From Methylomonas sp. (lineage in GTDB: Bacteria > Pseudomonadota > Gammaproteobacteria > Methylococcales > Methylomonadaceae), in the NCBI GenBank assembly GCA_026989395.1, contig JALSJK010000157.1, forward strand, positions 1 through 43,677: a DNA stretch of 43,677 bases. Direction: 5' to 3'. The translations under genes were made by a program, and so were the position numbers. The notes beneath the pieces are model-generated. The model was not told the DNA's origin, searched no databases, and was given only the letters and a program-made list of their open reading frames with translations. Position 1 is the stretch's first letter. Each line of letters opens with the position of its first letter. This document shows, one piece after another, positions 26,498 through 36,727 of this stretch.

Positions 26498-27439
26498 TTG
26501 CCGCTTTCAGAGTTTACCTTAATTGATCGATTTTTTGCGGGTCATAAAAATCTAAATTCCCAAGTAAAACTAGGTGTTGGAGATGACTGCGCGTTACTCG
26601 AAGTGCCAGTAGGTTATGAGTTAGCAGTGACCATGGATACCATGGTAGAGGGCGTGCATTTTTTTTCTGATGTTGCCCCGGAGGATTTAGCTTATAAGTT
26701 GTTGGCGGTAAATTTAAGCGATTTGGCGAGCATGGGTGCGCAGCCTATTGCGGTGTCTTTGGCCTTGACAATGCCAGAAATTGAGGGTGTTTGGCTGCAG
26801 CAATTTGCAATTGCCTTCATCAAATTTTCCAAACAATTTGGCGTTGATTTAATTGGCGGGGACACCACGAAAGGAACCTTAACACTGAGTTTGCAAGCGA
26901 TGGGCTTGGTGCCTGTTGGGCGTGCATTAAAGCGATCAGCTGCACAGGTAGGTGATCTGATTTTTGTGACCCATAAAATAGGTGATGCAGGTCTTGGATT
27001 AAAGATTTTAAAGGAAGAGTATGATGCTGGGATTGAGGCTGAACAAGTGAAAAGTCGATTAATTCGTCCTACTCCCAGAGTAAATGAAGGAATTCAACTT
27101 CGTAATTATGCTAATTCATGCATTGATGTTTCTGATGGTTTATTTGCTGATCTCACGCATATTTTGGAAGCAAGTCGGGTGGGTGCCAGTATCGATTGGG
27201 AAAAAATCCCCTTGTCTGACGCAGTGAAAAAATATATTGCCGAAACTGGGGATTGGCAAATGCCGCTTAATGCGGGTGATGACTATGAGTTGTGTTTTAC
27301 GGTTAGCAGTCAAAAGCTTTCAAGCCTTAATATTCAATGTAGTTGTATCGGGAAAGTTGAGTCAAATTTGGGATTAAGAATCAATAAAGCTGGAGTAACT
27401 CAGGAAATTAGTCGTTATGGATTTGAGCATTTTTCTTAA
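26498..27439 (+). CDS. thiL: Thiamine-monophosphate kinase
   Basis: A 313-residue kinase of the PurM/AIRS fold that phosphorylates thiamine monophosphate to the diphosphate cofactor. The N-terminus has SEFTLIDRFFAG and GVGDDCALL, with Mg-binding aspartates. TMVEGVHFF and YKLLAVNLSDLASMGAQPIAVSLALTMP follow, then DLIGGDTTKGTLTLSLQAMGLVP and CIDVSDGLFADL. The frame begins at TTG 26498, preceded by GGGTGA; no ATG would keep the conserved SEFTLI segment, so TTG is the probable start. It overlaps pgpA by 23 bp. Confidence 0.94.
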   Translation: MPLSEFTLIDRFFAGHKNLNSQVKLGVGDDCALLEVPVGYELAVTMDTMVEGVHFFSDVAPEDLAYKLLAVNLSDLASMGAQPIAVSLALTMPEIEGVWLQQFAIAFIKFSKQFGVDLIGGDTTKGTLTLSLQAMGLVPVGRALKRSAAQVGDLIFVTHKIGDAGLGLKILKEEYDAGIEAEQVKSRLIRPTPRVNEGIQLRNYANSCIDVSDGLFADLTHILEASRVGASIDWEKIPLSDAVKKYIAETGDWQMPLNAGDDYELCFTVSSQKLSSLNIQCSCIGKVESNLGLRINKAGVTQEISRYGFEHFS

Positions 27440-27935
27440 TAAATCACTAGGCAAGGCGCAATTATCACCCCGGCAGATTTTGACGGATCCAGTGATGCTA
27501 TTGGCGTTTGGTTTTGGTTCGGGGTTGTCGAAATATGCCCCTGGGACTATGGGAACTTTAGTGGCGGTGCCATTATATTTGTTATTAATTAAAGCCGGAT
27601 TTGTTGTTTTTTTAGCAGTTACGTTGTCAACTTGTTTATTAGGCATCTGGATTTGTTCAATTGCAGCAAATCGCTTAGGCGAGCATGATTTTTCGGGGAT
27701 TGTCTGGGATGAGGTGGCTGGTTATCTTGTGACAATGAGTTTCGTGCCTTTTTCCTGGCCAGCAGTGGCGTTTGGTTTTGTGCTATTTCGTTTTTTCGAT
27801 ATAGTGAAGCCATGGCCGATAAAATGGCTTGATCGACATATATCTGGAGGTATCGGAATTATGATTGATGATATTGTTGCCGGGATCGTAGCGGGCGCTA
27901 TTTTATTGGGGATTAGTCATTGGGATATGCTTTAA
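27417..27935 (+). CDS. pgpA: Phosphatidylglycerophosphatase A
   Basis: A 172-residue inner-membrane phosphatase that removes phosphate from phosphatidylglycerophosphate, completing the step begun by PgsA (encoded at 39377). The motifs are LAFGFGSGLSKYAPGTMGTLVAVPLY, DFSGIVWDEVAGYLVTM and FVLFRFFDIVKPWPIKWLDRHISGGIGIMIDDIVAG, with conserved acidic residues for metal. Three to four hydrophobic segments are visible. The ATG at 27417 is preceded by AGGAAA and overlaps thiL by 23 bp. It ends the ribH-nusB-thiL-pgpA operon, 48 bp before tRNA-fMet. Confidence 0.95.
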   Translation: MDLSIFLNKSLGKAQLSPRQILTDPVMLLAFGFGSGLSKYAPGTMGTLVAVPLYLLLIKAGFVVFLAVTLSTCLLGIWICSIAANRLGEHDFSGIVWDEVAGYLVTMSFVPFSWPAVAFGFVLFRFFDIVKPWPIKWLDRHISGGIGIMIDDIVAGIVAGAILLGISHWDML

Positions 27936-27942
27936 AAAATGA

Positions 27943-27970
27943 TTGATTAATTTTAATAAACCCTTATAAT
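27943..27970 (+). promoter_or_regulatory. Promoter of tRNA-fMet
   Basis: TTGATT (27943-27948) and a perfect TATAAT (27965-27970) are spaced by 16 nt, ending 13 bp before the mature tRNA 5' end. This is a convincing sigma70 promoter for the tRNA and probably for the rimP-nusA operon by readthrough. Confidence 0.75.
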
Positions 27971-27983
27971 GGTAAAGATCAAT

Positions 27984-28060
<77 letters not shown>

Positions 28061-28070
28061 AATAATAATA

Positions 28071-28089
28071 ACCCCGGTACGGGGTTTTT
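28071..28089 (+). terminator. Hairpin after tRNA-fMet
   Basis: ACCCCG (28071-28076) pairs with CGGGGT (28080-28085) around a 3-nt loop and is followed by a T run (28085-28089). This is an intrinsic terminator just behind the tRNA, and some readthrough would be needed to reach rimP. Confidence 0.75.
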
Positions 28090-28207
28090 GTGTTTTTAGG
28101 CCGTTAAAATTTTTGGTGGGATGGCATTGTCCAGCTTTCGCCAATTAAGAAACGATGGCCAGAAAAATAATAGTATTAGTCGTACTTGAATAAAAGTATT
28201 TTTCTGG

Positions 28208-28231
28208 AAGGGCCTGTGGCTCTTTTTTTTT
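28208..28231 (+). terminator. Attenuator-like terminator ahead of rimP
   Basis: AAGGGCC (28208-28214) pairs with GGCTCTT (28218-28224) through one G-T wobble around a TGT loop, followed by seven more Ts (28225-28231). It lies only 23 bp before the rimP ATG, so it can cut transcription into the operon unless antitermination occurs. Since NusA acts at such hairpins, feedback attenuation of its own operon is plausible. Confidence 0.65.
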
Positions 28232-28253
28232 GCGTGCTCGCTGGTGACGAATC

Positions 28254-28745
28254 ATGAAACAAGCTCCTGAACATTTGGTGAGGCTAATTGAACCAATTGT
28301 TGAAGGTTTAGGGTATGAGTGTGTTGGTGTTGAATATAACCCTCACCCCAAAAATGGATTATTAAGGGTTTATATTGACCAGCAGCAAGGCATCGATATT
28401 GATGATTGTTCAAAAGTCAGTCATCAAATTAGTGGCATGCTTGATGTAGAGGATCCGATTCAAGGAAATTATAACCTTGAGGTTTCATCGCCTGGCCTGG
28501 ATAGGCCGATTTTTAAGCTGGATCAGTTTGAGCAATTTATTGGAAGTGTGGTTAAAATTAATTTGTATAAACCTGTTGAAAATCGCAGAAAAATGATGGG
28601 CAAAATTCTGAATGTTGAGGGTGAGAATATTCAGTTGGATGTTGATGGTCAGAAACTTGAAATTCCATTTCAGTCAATAAGCAAGGCGAATCTGGGGTCA
28701 GAGTACGATATTGAAGATGGAGGGCGCGATGCCAAAAAAAGGTAA
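28254..28745 (+). CDS. rimP: Ribosome maturation factor RimP
   Basis: A 163-residue cytosolic assembly factor for the 30S subunit. The N-terminal domain (about 1-85) includes IEPIVEGLGYECVGVEYN and LLRVYIDQQQGIDIDDCSKVSHQISGMLDVEDPI; NYNLEVSSPGLDRPIFKLDQF is the most conserved stretch; a C-terminal SH3-like domain follows. The start is ATG 28254. Its end overlaps the nusA ribosome-binding site and start region by 17 bp. It is the first protein gene of the rimP-nusA-infB-rbfA-truB-rpsO-pnp operon. Confidence 0.95.
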   Translation: MKQAPEHLVRLIEPIVEGLGYECVGVEYNPHPKNGLLRVYIDQQQGIDIDDCSKVSHQISGMLDVEDPIQGNYNLEVSSPGLDRPIFKLDQFEQFIGSVVKINLYKPVENRRKMMGKILNVEGENIQLDVDGQKLEIPFQSISKANLGSEYDIEDGGRDAKKR

Positions 28746-30261
28746 AGATATTTTGTTGATGGTTGATGTTTTTTCTAATGAAAAAGATATCGAAAAAGAA
28801 ATCGTTTTTCAAGCAGTAGAATCTGCATTAGAAGCAGCAACGATAAAGCTGGATAAGAAGCCTATATTGGTTCGGGTCAGTATTGACAGAAAAACAGGTG
28901 AGTATGAAACCTTTCGGCGCTGGGAGGTTGTTGAGCCTAATGACGAATTCGAAAATGGTTTGGAATTCCCTGATTCCCAGATTTTACTGGAGGATGCAAA
29001 GAAGAAAAACCCCGACATTCAGGTTGGGGATTTTGTAGAGGAACTAATTGAGTCAGTTGATTTTGGCCGAATTGGTGCACAATCAGCAAAACAGGTCATC
29101 ATTCAAAAAATTCGCCAGGCGGAACGCAAAAAAATCGTTGAGGCCTATGAAGACAGAGTGGGGGATCTGATCGCCGGGGTCGTTAAACGTGTAGAAAAAG
29201 GCAATGTTTATTTAGATCTGGGTGGGAATGTTGAGGCATTGATTCCGCGGGAAGAAATGATACCAGGAGAATCGGTCAGAATTGGCGATAGAATTCGAGG
29301 TTATTTGAAAGAAGTTCGCTCCGAGGCAAGAGGCCCTCAGCTTTTTGTGAGTCGTACCGCACCTGAATTATTATTGGCATTGTTCCGGCTTGAAGTGCCT
29401 GAAGTGGGCGAAGGATTGATTGATGTGTTGAGTGCGGCAAGAGATCCTGGCTCAAGAGCCAAGATTGCCGTAAAAAGTAATGACCCGAGACTGGACCCTG
29501 TCGGTGCTTGTGTGGGAATGCGAGGCTCGCGTGTACAGTCGGTATCTAATGAATTGAATGGTGAACGGGTCGATATCATACTATGGAATGAAAATGATGC
29601 TCAGTTTGTCATCAATGCTATGTCGCCGGCTGATGTGGAATCCATTGTTGTTGATGAAGATAAGCATTTTATGGATGTCGGCGTGTCATCGGAAAGTTTG
29701 TCCCAAGCCATTGGCAGAGGAGGGCAAAATGTTCGTTTAGCCTCTGAGCTGACTGGTTGGGAATTGAATGTTCTTGATGCGGCAAAGGCAGAGCAAGAAA
29801 GTGAAGCCGAACTGGAGAAAATCAAACAGCTTTTCAAGGAGCAATTGGATGTTGATGAAGAAATTGCAGGCATCCTGGCAGAGGTGGGTTTCAGTACCAT
29901 TGAAGAACTGGCCTATGTGCCGATCAGTGAGATGCTGCAGATTGGTGAGTTTGATGAGGAACTGATCGAAGAGTTAAAAAGCAGGGCAAAAGATGCATTG
30001 TTAATCAGTGCAATTTCAACGGAAGAACAAATAGAAACAGCAGAGCCAGCTCAGGATCTTCTGGAAATGGAAGGGATGACAAAAGAATTGGCCGTGGAAA
30101 TGGCGCAACAAGGTATCATTACCATGGAGGATTTAGCAGAGCAGGCAGTTGATGATATTTTGGATTTTACAGGTATGGATGAAGAACGGGCTGCCCAGTT
30201 AATATTGAAGGCACGTGAACCGTGGTTTGCTGAACAAAACAACGGTACAGTTGAAGGGTAG
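28729..30261 (+). CDS. nusA: Transcription termination/antitermination factor NusA
   Basis: A 510-residue RNA polymerase-binding factor. ATG 28729 is chosen since GGAGGG at 28719-28724 precedes it by 4 nt; a TTG at 28711 would lie before that site. Domains in order are the N-terminal polymerase-binding domain (about 1-125) and the S1 domain (about 130-200, [32 protein letters not shown]). KH1 and KH2 follow (about 230-345, including [26 protein letters not shown] and [17 protein letters not shown]). Two C-terminal acidic repeats AR1 and AR2 follow (about 360-430 and 440-505), which in E. coli bind the alpha subunit. The length is comparable to E. coli NusA (495). Confidence 0.96.
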   Translation: MPKKGKDILLMVDVFSNEKDIEKEIVFQAVESALEAATIKLDKKPILVRVSIDRKTGEYETFRRWEVVEPNDEFENGLEFPDSQILLEDAKKKNPDIQVGDFVEELIESVDFGRIGAQSAKQVIIQKIRQAERKKIVEAYEDRVGDLIAGVVKRVEKGNVYLDLGGNVEALIPREEMIPGESVRIGDRIRGYLKEVRSEARGPQLFVSRTAPELLLALFRLEVPEVGEGLIDVLSAARDPGSRAKIAVKSNDPRLDPVGACVGMRGSRVQSVSNELNGERVDIILWNENDAQFVINAMSPADVESIVVDEDKHFMDVGVSSESLSQAIGRGGQNVRLASELTGWELNVLDAAKAEQESEAELEKIKQLFKEQLDVDEEIAGILAEVGFSTIEELAYVPISEMLQIGEFDEELIEELKSRAKDALLISAISTEEQIETAEPAQDLLEMEGMTKELAVEMAQQGIITMEDLAEQAVDDILDFTGMDEERAAQLILKAREPWFAEQNNGTVEG

Positions 30262-30268
30262 GTGGGGT

Positions 30269-32815
30269 ATGAGCGGAAAAACAGTACAAGAATTATCGGA
30301 ATTGGTTAATATTCCGTTGGAAAAGTTGTTGGAGCAGCTTAAAGCAGCAGATATTACAGCCCACACAGCTGATGATGTAATTAGTGAAGAAGAAAAACTA
30401 AAATTGCTAACACATCTTCGTCAACGGCATGGTAAATCCTCTACCGAGGATACTGATGCTGCACCCAAACGCGTTACGTTGAAAAGGCGGACTGTGAATG
30501 AACTTCGCCAATCAAAAAGTCCTGGTCAAGTTGCAAAAACAGTCAGTGTAGAAGTCCGTAAAAAAAGGACTTATATTAAACGCAGCGAGTCTGCACAGGC
30601 AGAAGAAATCAAAGAGCTGGAACAGGCAAAGAAAGCGCTCGAGGAACAACAAAGGCAAATTACTGAAGAACGGCTTGCCAGGGAGAAGCGCGAAGAGGAG
30701 AAGCGACTCGCTGAAGAAAAACTGCGTGCGGAACAAGCAAAAAAAGAAGAAGAATTAAAGCAAAAACGTACAGCTGAAGAGCAAGAGCGGATAGAGCGTG
30801 AAAGAAAAGAACAAGAAGCAGCTGAAGCTGAGAGAAAAGCGAAAGAAGCAGAAGCCAATAGAATTGCTGCTATCGAAAGAAATGCAGAGAAGGTAAAGAA
30901 ACAGGCAGAATCCAAGCAAAAAACACTTCATAAAAAAGCTTCATCCGGGGCTGATCAAACCCGCAAAGGAAAAAAGAGAAAGGCTAGAGGATCTGCAGCT
31001 TCAAACAAAATTATTAAAAGTGATAGCAAACATCAATTTGAGAAACCGGTTACTCCAATCACTAAGGAGATTGCTATTCCTGAAAGCATTATTGTCTCTG
31101 ATCTTGCTCAAAAATTGAGTATAAAGGCGGCAGAGATAATCAAGCATCTTATGAAGCTTGGTATTATGGCAACGATTAATCAAAGTATTGACCAGGAAAC
31201 AGCAATTATTTTGGTTGAAGAGCTTGGGCATAAGGCCGTTGCTCAGAGTGATGATGATCTGGAATCAGAAATTCTGTCTAAATTACAGGAAGGCGATTTT
31301 GAAGCCAAACCAAGGGCGCCCATTGTTACAATTATGGGGCATGTTGATCACGGTAAGACTTCACTACTTGATTATATTCGTGAAACCCGCGTAGCAGCAG
31401 GAGAGGCGGGTGGTATTACGCAGCATATCGGTGCCTATAAAGTGGTGACCGATCACGGTTCCGTAACATTTCTCGATACGCCGGGTCATGCTGCGTTCAC
31501 AGCTATGCGAGCTCGCGGCGCTCAGGTGACTGATGTTGTAATTGTCGTTGTTGCTGCCGATGATGGCGTTATGCCTCAAACAAAAGAAGCCGTTGAGCAT
31601 GCGCGTGCTGCAGAAGTGCCAATGATTGTAGCAATCAATAAAATTGACAAGCCGGAAGCTAACCCCGATAAGGTTATGCAAGAGTTAGCTGCAATAGATG
31701 TGGTCCCGGAAGAATGGGGCGGCGATGTCCAGTTTCTTAAAGTATCTGCTAAAACTGGTGAAGGCATTGATGATTTGATTGAAGCCTTGATTTTACAGGC
31801 GGAAATTCTAGAACTGAAAGCACCTGAAGAAGGGCCTGCATCGGGAATCGTTATTGAATCACGTCTAGATAAAGGGCGAGGTCCAGTGGCAACAGTTCTG
31901 GTACAGCGTGGAACGCTGAATAAATCCGATATCGTATTGTGCGGCAAGGAATTTGGTCGTGTAAGGGCGATGCATAACGAAAATGCTCAAGCAGTTAATA
32001 CTGCTGGTCCAAGCTCTCCGGTAGAGTTGGTTGGTCTTTCTGGTACGCCGGATGCGGGAGAAGATTTTGTTGTGGTACAAAATGAGCGGACTGCTCGCGA
32101 GTTGGCGGAACATCGTTTGGAACGCAGTCGATCCAGCCAAATAGCTGCGCAACAGGCGACCAAGCTTGATGAGGTTTTCTCAAAAATGTCTGCGGGTGAA
32201 GTAGCTACGTTAAATCTAGTTATTAAAACTGATGTTCGTGGTAGCCTTGAGGCTTTGCGGGATTCATTGGTCAAGCTATCCAATGACGAAGTTCAAGTGA
32301 AGGCGGTTTATGGTGGAGTCGGAGGAATTAATGAAGGGGATGCCAACCTGGCTTTGGCTTCAGATGCTATTATTATCGGTTTTAATGTCCGTGCAGATGC
32401 AACAGCACGAAAACTGATTGAAGAGAAAGAAATAGATTTGCATTATTACAGCGTTATCTATGATGCAATTGATGAAGTTAAAAAATCAATTTCAGGTATG
32501 TTGCAACCTGATATCAAGGAGCAGATTGTTGGGCTGGCGGAAGTGCGAGATGTTTTCCGGTCACCAAAATTTGGTGCTATAGCTGGTTGCATGGTCATTG
32601 AAGGCATTGTGAAAAGAAATTTGCCAATTCGGGTATTGCGTGACAATGTCGTTATCTATGAAGGTCAACTTGAGTCGTTAAGGCGTTTTAAAGACGATGT
32701 AGCAGAAGTCAAAATGGGTATGGAATGTGGCATTGGTGTGAAAAATTACAATGATGTTAAGGTTGGCGATCAAATTGAGGTATTTGAACGCATTGAAGTT
32801 AAACGTGAATTATAA
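30269..32815 (+). CDS. infB: Translation initiation factor IF-2
   Basis: An 848-residue GTPase that positions initiator tRNA-fMet on the 30S subunit. ATG 30269 follows GGTGGGG directly upstream and seven bases after the nusA stop. Domains: an N-terminal IF2-N helix ([24 protein letters not shown], about 5-50); a long Lys/Glu/Arg-rich linker (about 100-240); a second IF2-N (about 290-340); and the G domain (about 350-515) with [17 protein letters not shown] and NKID. C-terminal domains II-IV follow, ending [12 protein letters not shown]. The length sits between E. coli (890) and shorter forms. Downstream rbfA starts five bases later. Confidence 0.97.
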   Translation: MSGKTVQELSELVNIPLEKLLEQLKAADITAHTADDVISEEEKLKLLTHLRQRHGKSSTEDTDAAPKRVTLKRRTVNELRQSKSPGQVAKTVSVEVRKKRTYIKRSESAQAEEIKELEQAKKALEEQQRQITEERLAREKREEEKRLAEEKLRAEQAKKEEELKQKRTAEEQERIERERKEQEAAEAERKAKEAEANRIAAIERNAEKVKKQAESKQKTLHKKASSGADQTRKGKKRKARGSAASNKIIKSDSKHQFEKPVTPITKEIAIPESIIVSDLAQKLSIKAAEIIKHLMKLGIMATINQSIDQETAIILVEELGHKAVAQSDDDLESEILSKLQEGDFEAKPRAPIVTIMGHVDHGKTSLLDYIRETRVAAGEAGGITQHIGAYKVVTDHGSVTFLDTPGHAAFTAMRARGAQVTDVVIVVVAADDGVMPQTKEAVEHARAAEVPMIVAINKIDKPEANPDKVMQELAAIDVVPEEWGGDVQFLKVSAKTGEGIDDLIEALILQAEILELKAPEEGPASGIVIESRLDKGRGPVATVLVQRGTLNKSDIVLCGKEFGRVRAMHNENAQAVNTAGPSSPVELVGLSGTPDAGEDFVVVQNERTARELAEHRLERSRSSQIAAQQATKLDEVFSKMSAGEVATLNLVIKTDVRGSLEALRDSLVKLSNDEVQVKAVYGGVGGINEGDANLALASDAIIIGFNVRADATARKLIEEKEIDLHYYSVIYDAIDEVKKSISGMLQPDIKEQIVGLAEVRDVFRSPKFGAIAGCMVIEGIVKRNLPIRVLRDNVVIYEGQLESLRRFKDDVAEVKMGMECGIGVKNYNDVKVGDQIEVFERIEVKREL

Positions 32816-32820
32816 GATAA

Positions 32821-33195
32821 ATGGCCAGAGAATTTAGTCGAAGCGCCAGGGTTTCGTCACAAATTCAGAAAGAACTCGCATTGATTCTGCAGCGTGGCAT
32901 TAAAGACCCGCGCCTGGGCTTTATTACTGTCAATGAGGTGAAGGTCAGTAAAGACCTTGCCATTGCGAAAGTGTACATAACCGTGCTTAATGCCGATGAT
33001 CAAGCGAAACAGGATAATGTGACATGGTTAAATGAATCTGCACCCATTATCCGTTCTCAGCTGGCCGCTATTATGCGACTGCGCCATATTCCAGAATTAC
33101 GTTTTTTTTATGATGATTCCTTTGATATAGGTATGCGGGTAGCGCAGTTGTTACGTGAAGATCAGGATGATTCGGATAGTTCTGATAAGGGTTAG
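32821..33195 (+). CDS. rbfA: 30S ribosome-binding factor A
   Basis: A 124-residue KH-fold factor that binds the 30S subunit near helix 1 of 16S rRNA, needed for maturation and cold adaptation. The family pattern is REFSRSARVSSQIQKELALILQRGIKDPRLGFITVNEVKVSKDLAIAKVYITVL, and RLRHIPELRFFYDDSFDIGMRVAQLL is near the end. The short acidic tail is normal. It is packed between infB (5-bp gap) and truB (2-bp gap). Confidence 0.95.
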   Translation: MAREFSRSARVSSQIQKELALILQRGIKDPRLGFITVNEVKVSKDLAIAKVYITVLNADDQAKQDNVTWLNESAPIIRSQLAAIMRLRHIPELRFFYDDSFDIGMRVAQLLREDQDDSDSSDKG

Positions 33196-33197
33196 GC

Positions 33198-34100
33198 GTG
33201 GCTAAAAAAAAGTCAGGTTCTGATGTTCACGGTATATTCTTGCTGGATAAACGACTGGGTATATCATCCAACCGTGCTTTACAGGAAGTTAAGCGGTTGT
33301 TTAATGCAAAAAAAGCCGGCCATACCGGGAGTCTCGATCCTTTGGCAAGTGGATTGTTGCCCGTATGTTTGGGAGAAGCGACCAAAACTTCGGCGTATTT
33401 ACTGAATGAAAGAAAACGATATCAAGTTGAAATACAACTGGGAATTGTTACTAATACAGGTGATGCTGAAGGTACGGTGATACAGGAAAGTCCAGTTCCT
33501 GAATTGAGTCAGAAACAATTGGACGATTGCCTGAATAATTTTGTTGGCAGTTATGATCAGGTTCCGCCAATGTTTTCGGCATTAAAGTATAATGGCAAGA
33601 AATTATACGAACTGGCAAGAGAGGGTAAAACCGTAGAGAGGAAGCCAAGACGAATTACTATTTATAAATTGCAATTTATTGATTATCAACAGCAACAATT
33701 AACAATAAATGTTCATTGCTCCAAGGGAACTTATATCCGGTCATTAGCAGAAGATATTGGTAAGTTTCTAGGTTGTGGCGGCACAGTAACGAAACTTAGA
33801 CGTTTAGCAGTTGGGGGTTTCACCATTGACCGATGCTATACCATAGAGCAATTGCAAGCAATGTCATCCGAACAGTTGAAAGATGTATTAATTGCCGTTG
33901 ACGAACCGTTAATATCAATGCCTGCAGTGAATGTTACAGATGAGCAGGCACAAGCAATTAGACATGGCCAGGTGTTACAAATTGATGAGACAACAGAAGG
34001 CTTGGTTAGGATTTATTCAAGACAAATTTTTTTAGGCTTGGGTGAAATGATTATGGGTGGTAAACTTGCCCCAAAAAAATTATATCATTTGCAGTCATAG
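33198..34100 (+). CDS. truB: tRNA pseudouridine(55) synthase
   Basis: A 300-residue enzyme that isomerises U55 in the T loop of tRNAs. The GTG start at 33198 is two bases after the rbfA stop. Catalytic motif II with the key Asp is AGHTGSLDPLASGLLPVCLGEATKTSAYLL (Asp about residue 43). Other family landmarks are KRYQVEIQLGIVTNTGDAEG, PPMFSALKYNGKKLYELAREG and CSKGTYIRSLAEDIG. The C-terminal PUA-like segment (ITDEQAQAIRHGQVL-type) is present. It lies before rpsO, as usual, with a hairpin in the gap. Confidence 0.95.
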   Translation: MAKKKSGSDVHGIFLLDKRLGISSNRALQEVKRLFNAKKAGHTGSLDPLASGLLPVCLGEATKTSAYLLNERKRYQVEIQLGIVTNTGDAEGTVIQESPVPELSQKQLDDCLNNFVGSYDQVPPMFSALKYNGKKLYELAREGKTVERKPRRITIYKLQFIDYQQQQLTINVHCSKGTYIRSLAEDIGKFLGCGGTVTKLRRLAVGGFTIDRCYTIEQLQAMSSEQLKDVLIAVDEPLISMPAVNVTDEQAQAIRHGQVLQIDETTEGLVRIYSRQIFLGLGEMIMGGKLAPKKLYHLQS

Positions 34101-34151
34101 CCATAAGGAACTCATAATTTCTGCACCCTATCGCGGAAATTGAAGAGCCAC

Positions 34152-34172
34152 TTCAGGTAAAAGTTATCTGAA
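34152..34172 (+). promoter_or_regulatory. Hairpin in the truB-rpsO gap
   Basis: TTCAGGTAA (34152-34160) pairs with TTATCTGAA (34164-34172) with one G-T wobble and an AAG loop, followed by TTTATTATTTAC. It could act as a leaky terminator or processing site before rpsO, or form part of a leader for S15 autoregulation. The sequence alone does not decide between these. Confidence 0.5.
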
Positions 34173-34212
34173 TTTATTATTTACATTCATAAAATATAGG
34201 GGATTATTAGAT

Positions 34213-34482
34213 ATGCCATTTACAACACAGCAGAAACAAGCGGTTATTGAAGAATATCGTTTATCGGAAACTGATACAGGTTCTCCAGAAGTGCAAGTCG
34301 CACTATTGACAGCCCATATTACTCATTTAGCGCCCCATTTTGCAGAACATAAAAAAGATAATCATTCACGCCGAGGTTTGTTACGGATGGTTAATCAACG
34401 CCGCAAATTACTGGATTATCTAAAAAACAAAGATGTTGATCGTTACCGTTCGCTGATTAAACGTTTGGGCTTACGTAAATAA
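34213..34482 (+). CDS. rpsO: 30S ribosomal protein S15
   Basis: An 89-residue primary 16S rRNA-binding protein of the small subunit, exactly the family length. Recognisable segments are [58 protein letters not shown] and [17 protein letters not shown] precedes the ATG by about nine bases. Together with pnp it forms the conserved rpsO-pnp pair. Confidence 0.97.
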   Translation: MPFTTQQKQAVIEEYRLSETDTGSPEVQVALLTAHITHLAPHFAEHKKDNHSRRGLLRMVNQRRKLLDYLKNKDVDRYRSLIKRLGLRK

Positions 34483-34499
34483 TTCTACGATCAATAGAG

Positions 34500-34525
34500 A
34501 GTCATTCTGTTTTTGAGGAATGACT
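34500..34525 (+). promoter_or_regulatory. Stem-loop in the rpsO-pnp leader
   Basis: AGTCATTC (34500-34507) pairs with GAATGACT (34518-34525) around a 10-nt loop, 17 bp behind rpsO. In E. coli a stem in this gap is cut by RNase III to start PNPase autoregulation. This shorter stem may do the same or may serve as the rpsO terminator; the function is inferred. Confidence 0.5.
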
Positions 34526-34562
34526 TAATAATTTACTTTTCAAAAACGCAGGAAACTTACTC

Positions 34563-36650
34563 GTGAATCCAATCAGGAAAGAATTTCAATACGGCGATTC
34601 CCTTGTTTCTCTTGAGACAGGGGAAATTGCTCGTCAAGCCGATGGCGCTGTCATTATTGATATGGAGGGTACATCTCTTCTGGTCACTGTGGTTGCCAAA
34701 AAAGAACCGTCAGGAGGAGACTTTTTTCCCTTGACTGTTAATTATCAGGAAAAGGCCTATGCAGCCGGAAAAATTCCCGGTGGTTTTTTTAAACGTGAAG
34801 GGCGACCGAGTGAGCAGGAAACATTAACCTCCAGATTGATTGATCGACCGATCAGACCTCTTTTTCCAGAAGGTTATACCAACGAAGTGCAAATTATCGC
34901 GACGGTAATTTCACTTAATCCAGAAATTGATCCTGAAATTCCTGCACTTTTAGGTTCTTCAGCCGCATTAGCTGTTTCCGGTTTGCCGTTTAATGGTCCG
35001 GTTGGAGCGGCACGCGTAGGTTATAAAGATGGTGAATATTTATTAAATCCATCTGTCACGGCAATTAAGGATTCCCAGCTTGAATTGGTTGTTGCAGGTA
35101 CTCAGCAAGCGGTACTGATGGTTGAATCAGAAGCGGACAGGCTATCTGAGGAAGTGATGTTGGGTTCAGTTTTGTTTGGTCACGAGCAAATGCAAATTGC
35201 CATTCAAGCTATTAAGGAATTTGCTGAGCAAGTAAATCCTACTTCAATTGAATGGGCGGCACCAGAGGTTGATTCTGAATTGCAAAAGCTGGTTAGTGAA
35301 GAAGTTGAAACTAAGATTGCTGAAGCTTATCAAATTGCCGAGAAATTGGTCCGTCAAGAAACCCTAAAGGAAATCAGAAATTCAGTTGTTGAAAAATTAA
35401 CGGCTGATGAACAGTATGAAGAGAGCGATATTAGAGGAATTATCGAAAATCTTGAGAAAAAAATTGTTCGTGGCTCAATTTTAACTGATAAGAAGCGAAT
35501 TGATGGTCGAGATCTGGATACTGTCAGACCCATAAGCATCAGAACGGGGGTGGTATCCAGAGCACACGGTTCAGCACTGTTTACGCGTGGTGAAACGCAA
35601 GCCCTGGTTGTTGCTACGCTGGGTACTGAGCGTGATGCCCAGGTGATTGACGCTTTGGCAGGAGAATATAGAGAGCCTTTTATGCTGCACTATAATTTTC
35701 CTCCATTTTGTGTTGGTGAAACAGGTTTTGTTGGTTCACCCAAGCGTCGCGAAATTGGCCATGGCCGTTTGGCTAAGCGAGGCGTTAAAGCGGTGCTTCC
35801 AAATATGGAAGAATTTCCTTATGTTGTTCGTGTGGTTTCAGAAATTACTGAATCGAATGGTTCAAGCTCAATGGCCTCGGTATGTGGCACCAGTTTGGCA
35901 TTAATGGATGCCGGTGTGCCAGTTAAAGCGCCAGTTGCGGGTATTGCCATGGGATTGATTAAGGAAAATGAAGAGTTTGCTGTTTTGTCTGACATTATGG
36001 GTGACGAAGATCATCTCGGTGATATGGACTTTAAAGTAGCGGGTACTGAAGAAGGGATTACCGCGCTTCAAATGGATATCAAAATTGAAGGGATTACTTC
36101 TGAAATTATGGAAAAAGCGTTGCAGCAAGCCAAAGCAGGTCGATTACATATTCTTGGAGAAATGAACAAATCGTTACCGGTTACACGGTTAGAAATGTCA
36201 GATTTTGCACCAAGGATTATCACCATAAAAATTGATCCCAGTAAGATTCGCGAGGTTATCGGTAAAGGCGGAGCCACCATTCGTGGAATTACCGAACAAA
36301 CTGGCGCCAGTGTTGATTTGACTGATGACGGAATAGTAAAAATAGCTTCGGTTGATAAGGCTGCTGGTGAAGAAGCCAAACGAATTATTGAAGAAATTAC
36401 CGCTGAAGTTGAAGTAGGTAAAACCTATGAAGGTAAAGTTGTCAGGCTAATGGATTTCGGTGCATTTGTGACCATTTTGCCAGGCAAGGATGGTTTGGTT
36501 CATATATCCCAGATTTCTGATGAGCGTGTTGAAAAAGTCAGCGACAAACTTTCTGAAGGAGATGTTGTTAAAGTGAAAGTTCTGGAAATTGATCGTCAGG
36601 GAAGGGTCAGATTGAGTATGAAAGCGACTGAAGAGGGAAAGCAAGAATAA
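34563..36650 (+). CDS. pnp: Polyribonucleotide nucleotidyltransferase (PNPase)
   Basis: A 695-residue phosphorolytic 3'-5' exoribonuclease and degradosome component. It starts at GTG 34563, after AGGAAA. Domains: the first RNase PH-like domain (about 1-215), the helical linker, the second RNase PH domain (about 310-540, with [22 protein letters not shown] and the active-site region [20 protein letters not shown]), a KH domain (about 553-612, [21 protein letters not shown]) and an S1 domain (about 620-690, [29 protein letters not shown]). Length is standard. A strong terminator follows at 36677-36702, ending the operon. Confidence 0.97.
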   Translation: MNPIRKEFQYGDSLVSLETGEIARQADGAVIIDMEGTSLLVTVVAKKEPSGGDFFPLTVNYQEKAYAAGKIPGGFFKREGRPSEQETLTSRLIDRPIRPLFPEGYTNEVQIIATVISLNPEIDPEIPALLGSSAALAVSGLPFNGPVGAARVGYKDGEYLLNPSVTAIKDSQLELVVAGTQQAVLMVESEADRLSEEVMLGSVLFGHEQMQIAIQAIKEFAEQVNPTSIEWAAPEVDSELQKLVSEEVETKIAEAYQIAEKLVRQETLKEIRNSVVEKLTADEQYEESDIRGIIENLEKKIVRGSILTDKKRIDGRDLDTVRPISIRTGVVSRAHGSALFTRGETQALVVATLGTERDAQVIDALAGEYREPFMLHYNFPPFCVGETGFVGSPKRREIGHGRLAKRGVKAVLPNMEEFPYVVRVVSEITESNGSSSMASVCGTSLALMDAGVPVKAPVAGIAMGLIKENEEFAVLSDIMGDEDHLGDMDFKVAGTEEGITALQMDIKIEGITSEIMEKALQQAKAGRLHILGEMNKSLPVTRLEMSDFAPRIITIKIDPSKIREVIGKGGATIRGITEQTGASVDLTDDGIVKIASVDKAAGEEAKRIIEEITAEVEVGKTYEGKVVRLMDFGAFVTILPGKDGLVHISQISDERVEKVSDKLSEGDVVKVKVLEIDRQGRVRLSMKATEEGKQE

Positions 36651-36676
36651 CTTTGTTCGTATTAATTTATATTGTC

Positions 36677-36702
36677 AAAAAGGGCCAATTGGCCCTTTTT
36701 TT
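36677..36702 (+). terminator. Intrinsic terminator after pnp
   Basis: AGGGCC (36681-36686) pairs with GGCCCT (36691-36696) around AATT, preceded by an A run and followed by TTTTTTT. This is a strong canonical terminator closing the rimP-pnp operon, and is fairly symmetrical in both directions. Confidence 0.9.
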
Positions 36703-36727
36703 ATGAGGGCTTTTTCTGAAAAATAAG

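Noticed and set aside
30571-30915. 114-residue Ser/Ala/Phe-rich frame antisense to infB
   Set aside because: It is the mirror image of the Lys/Glu-rich linker of IF-2, so the bias is an artefact.
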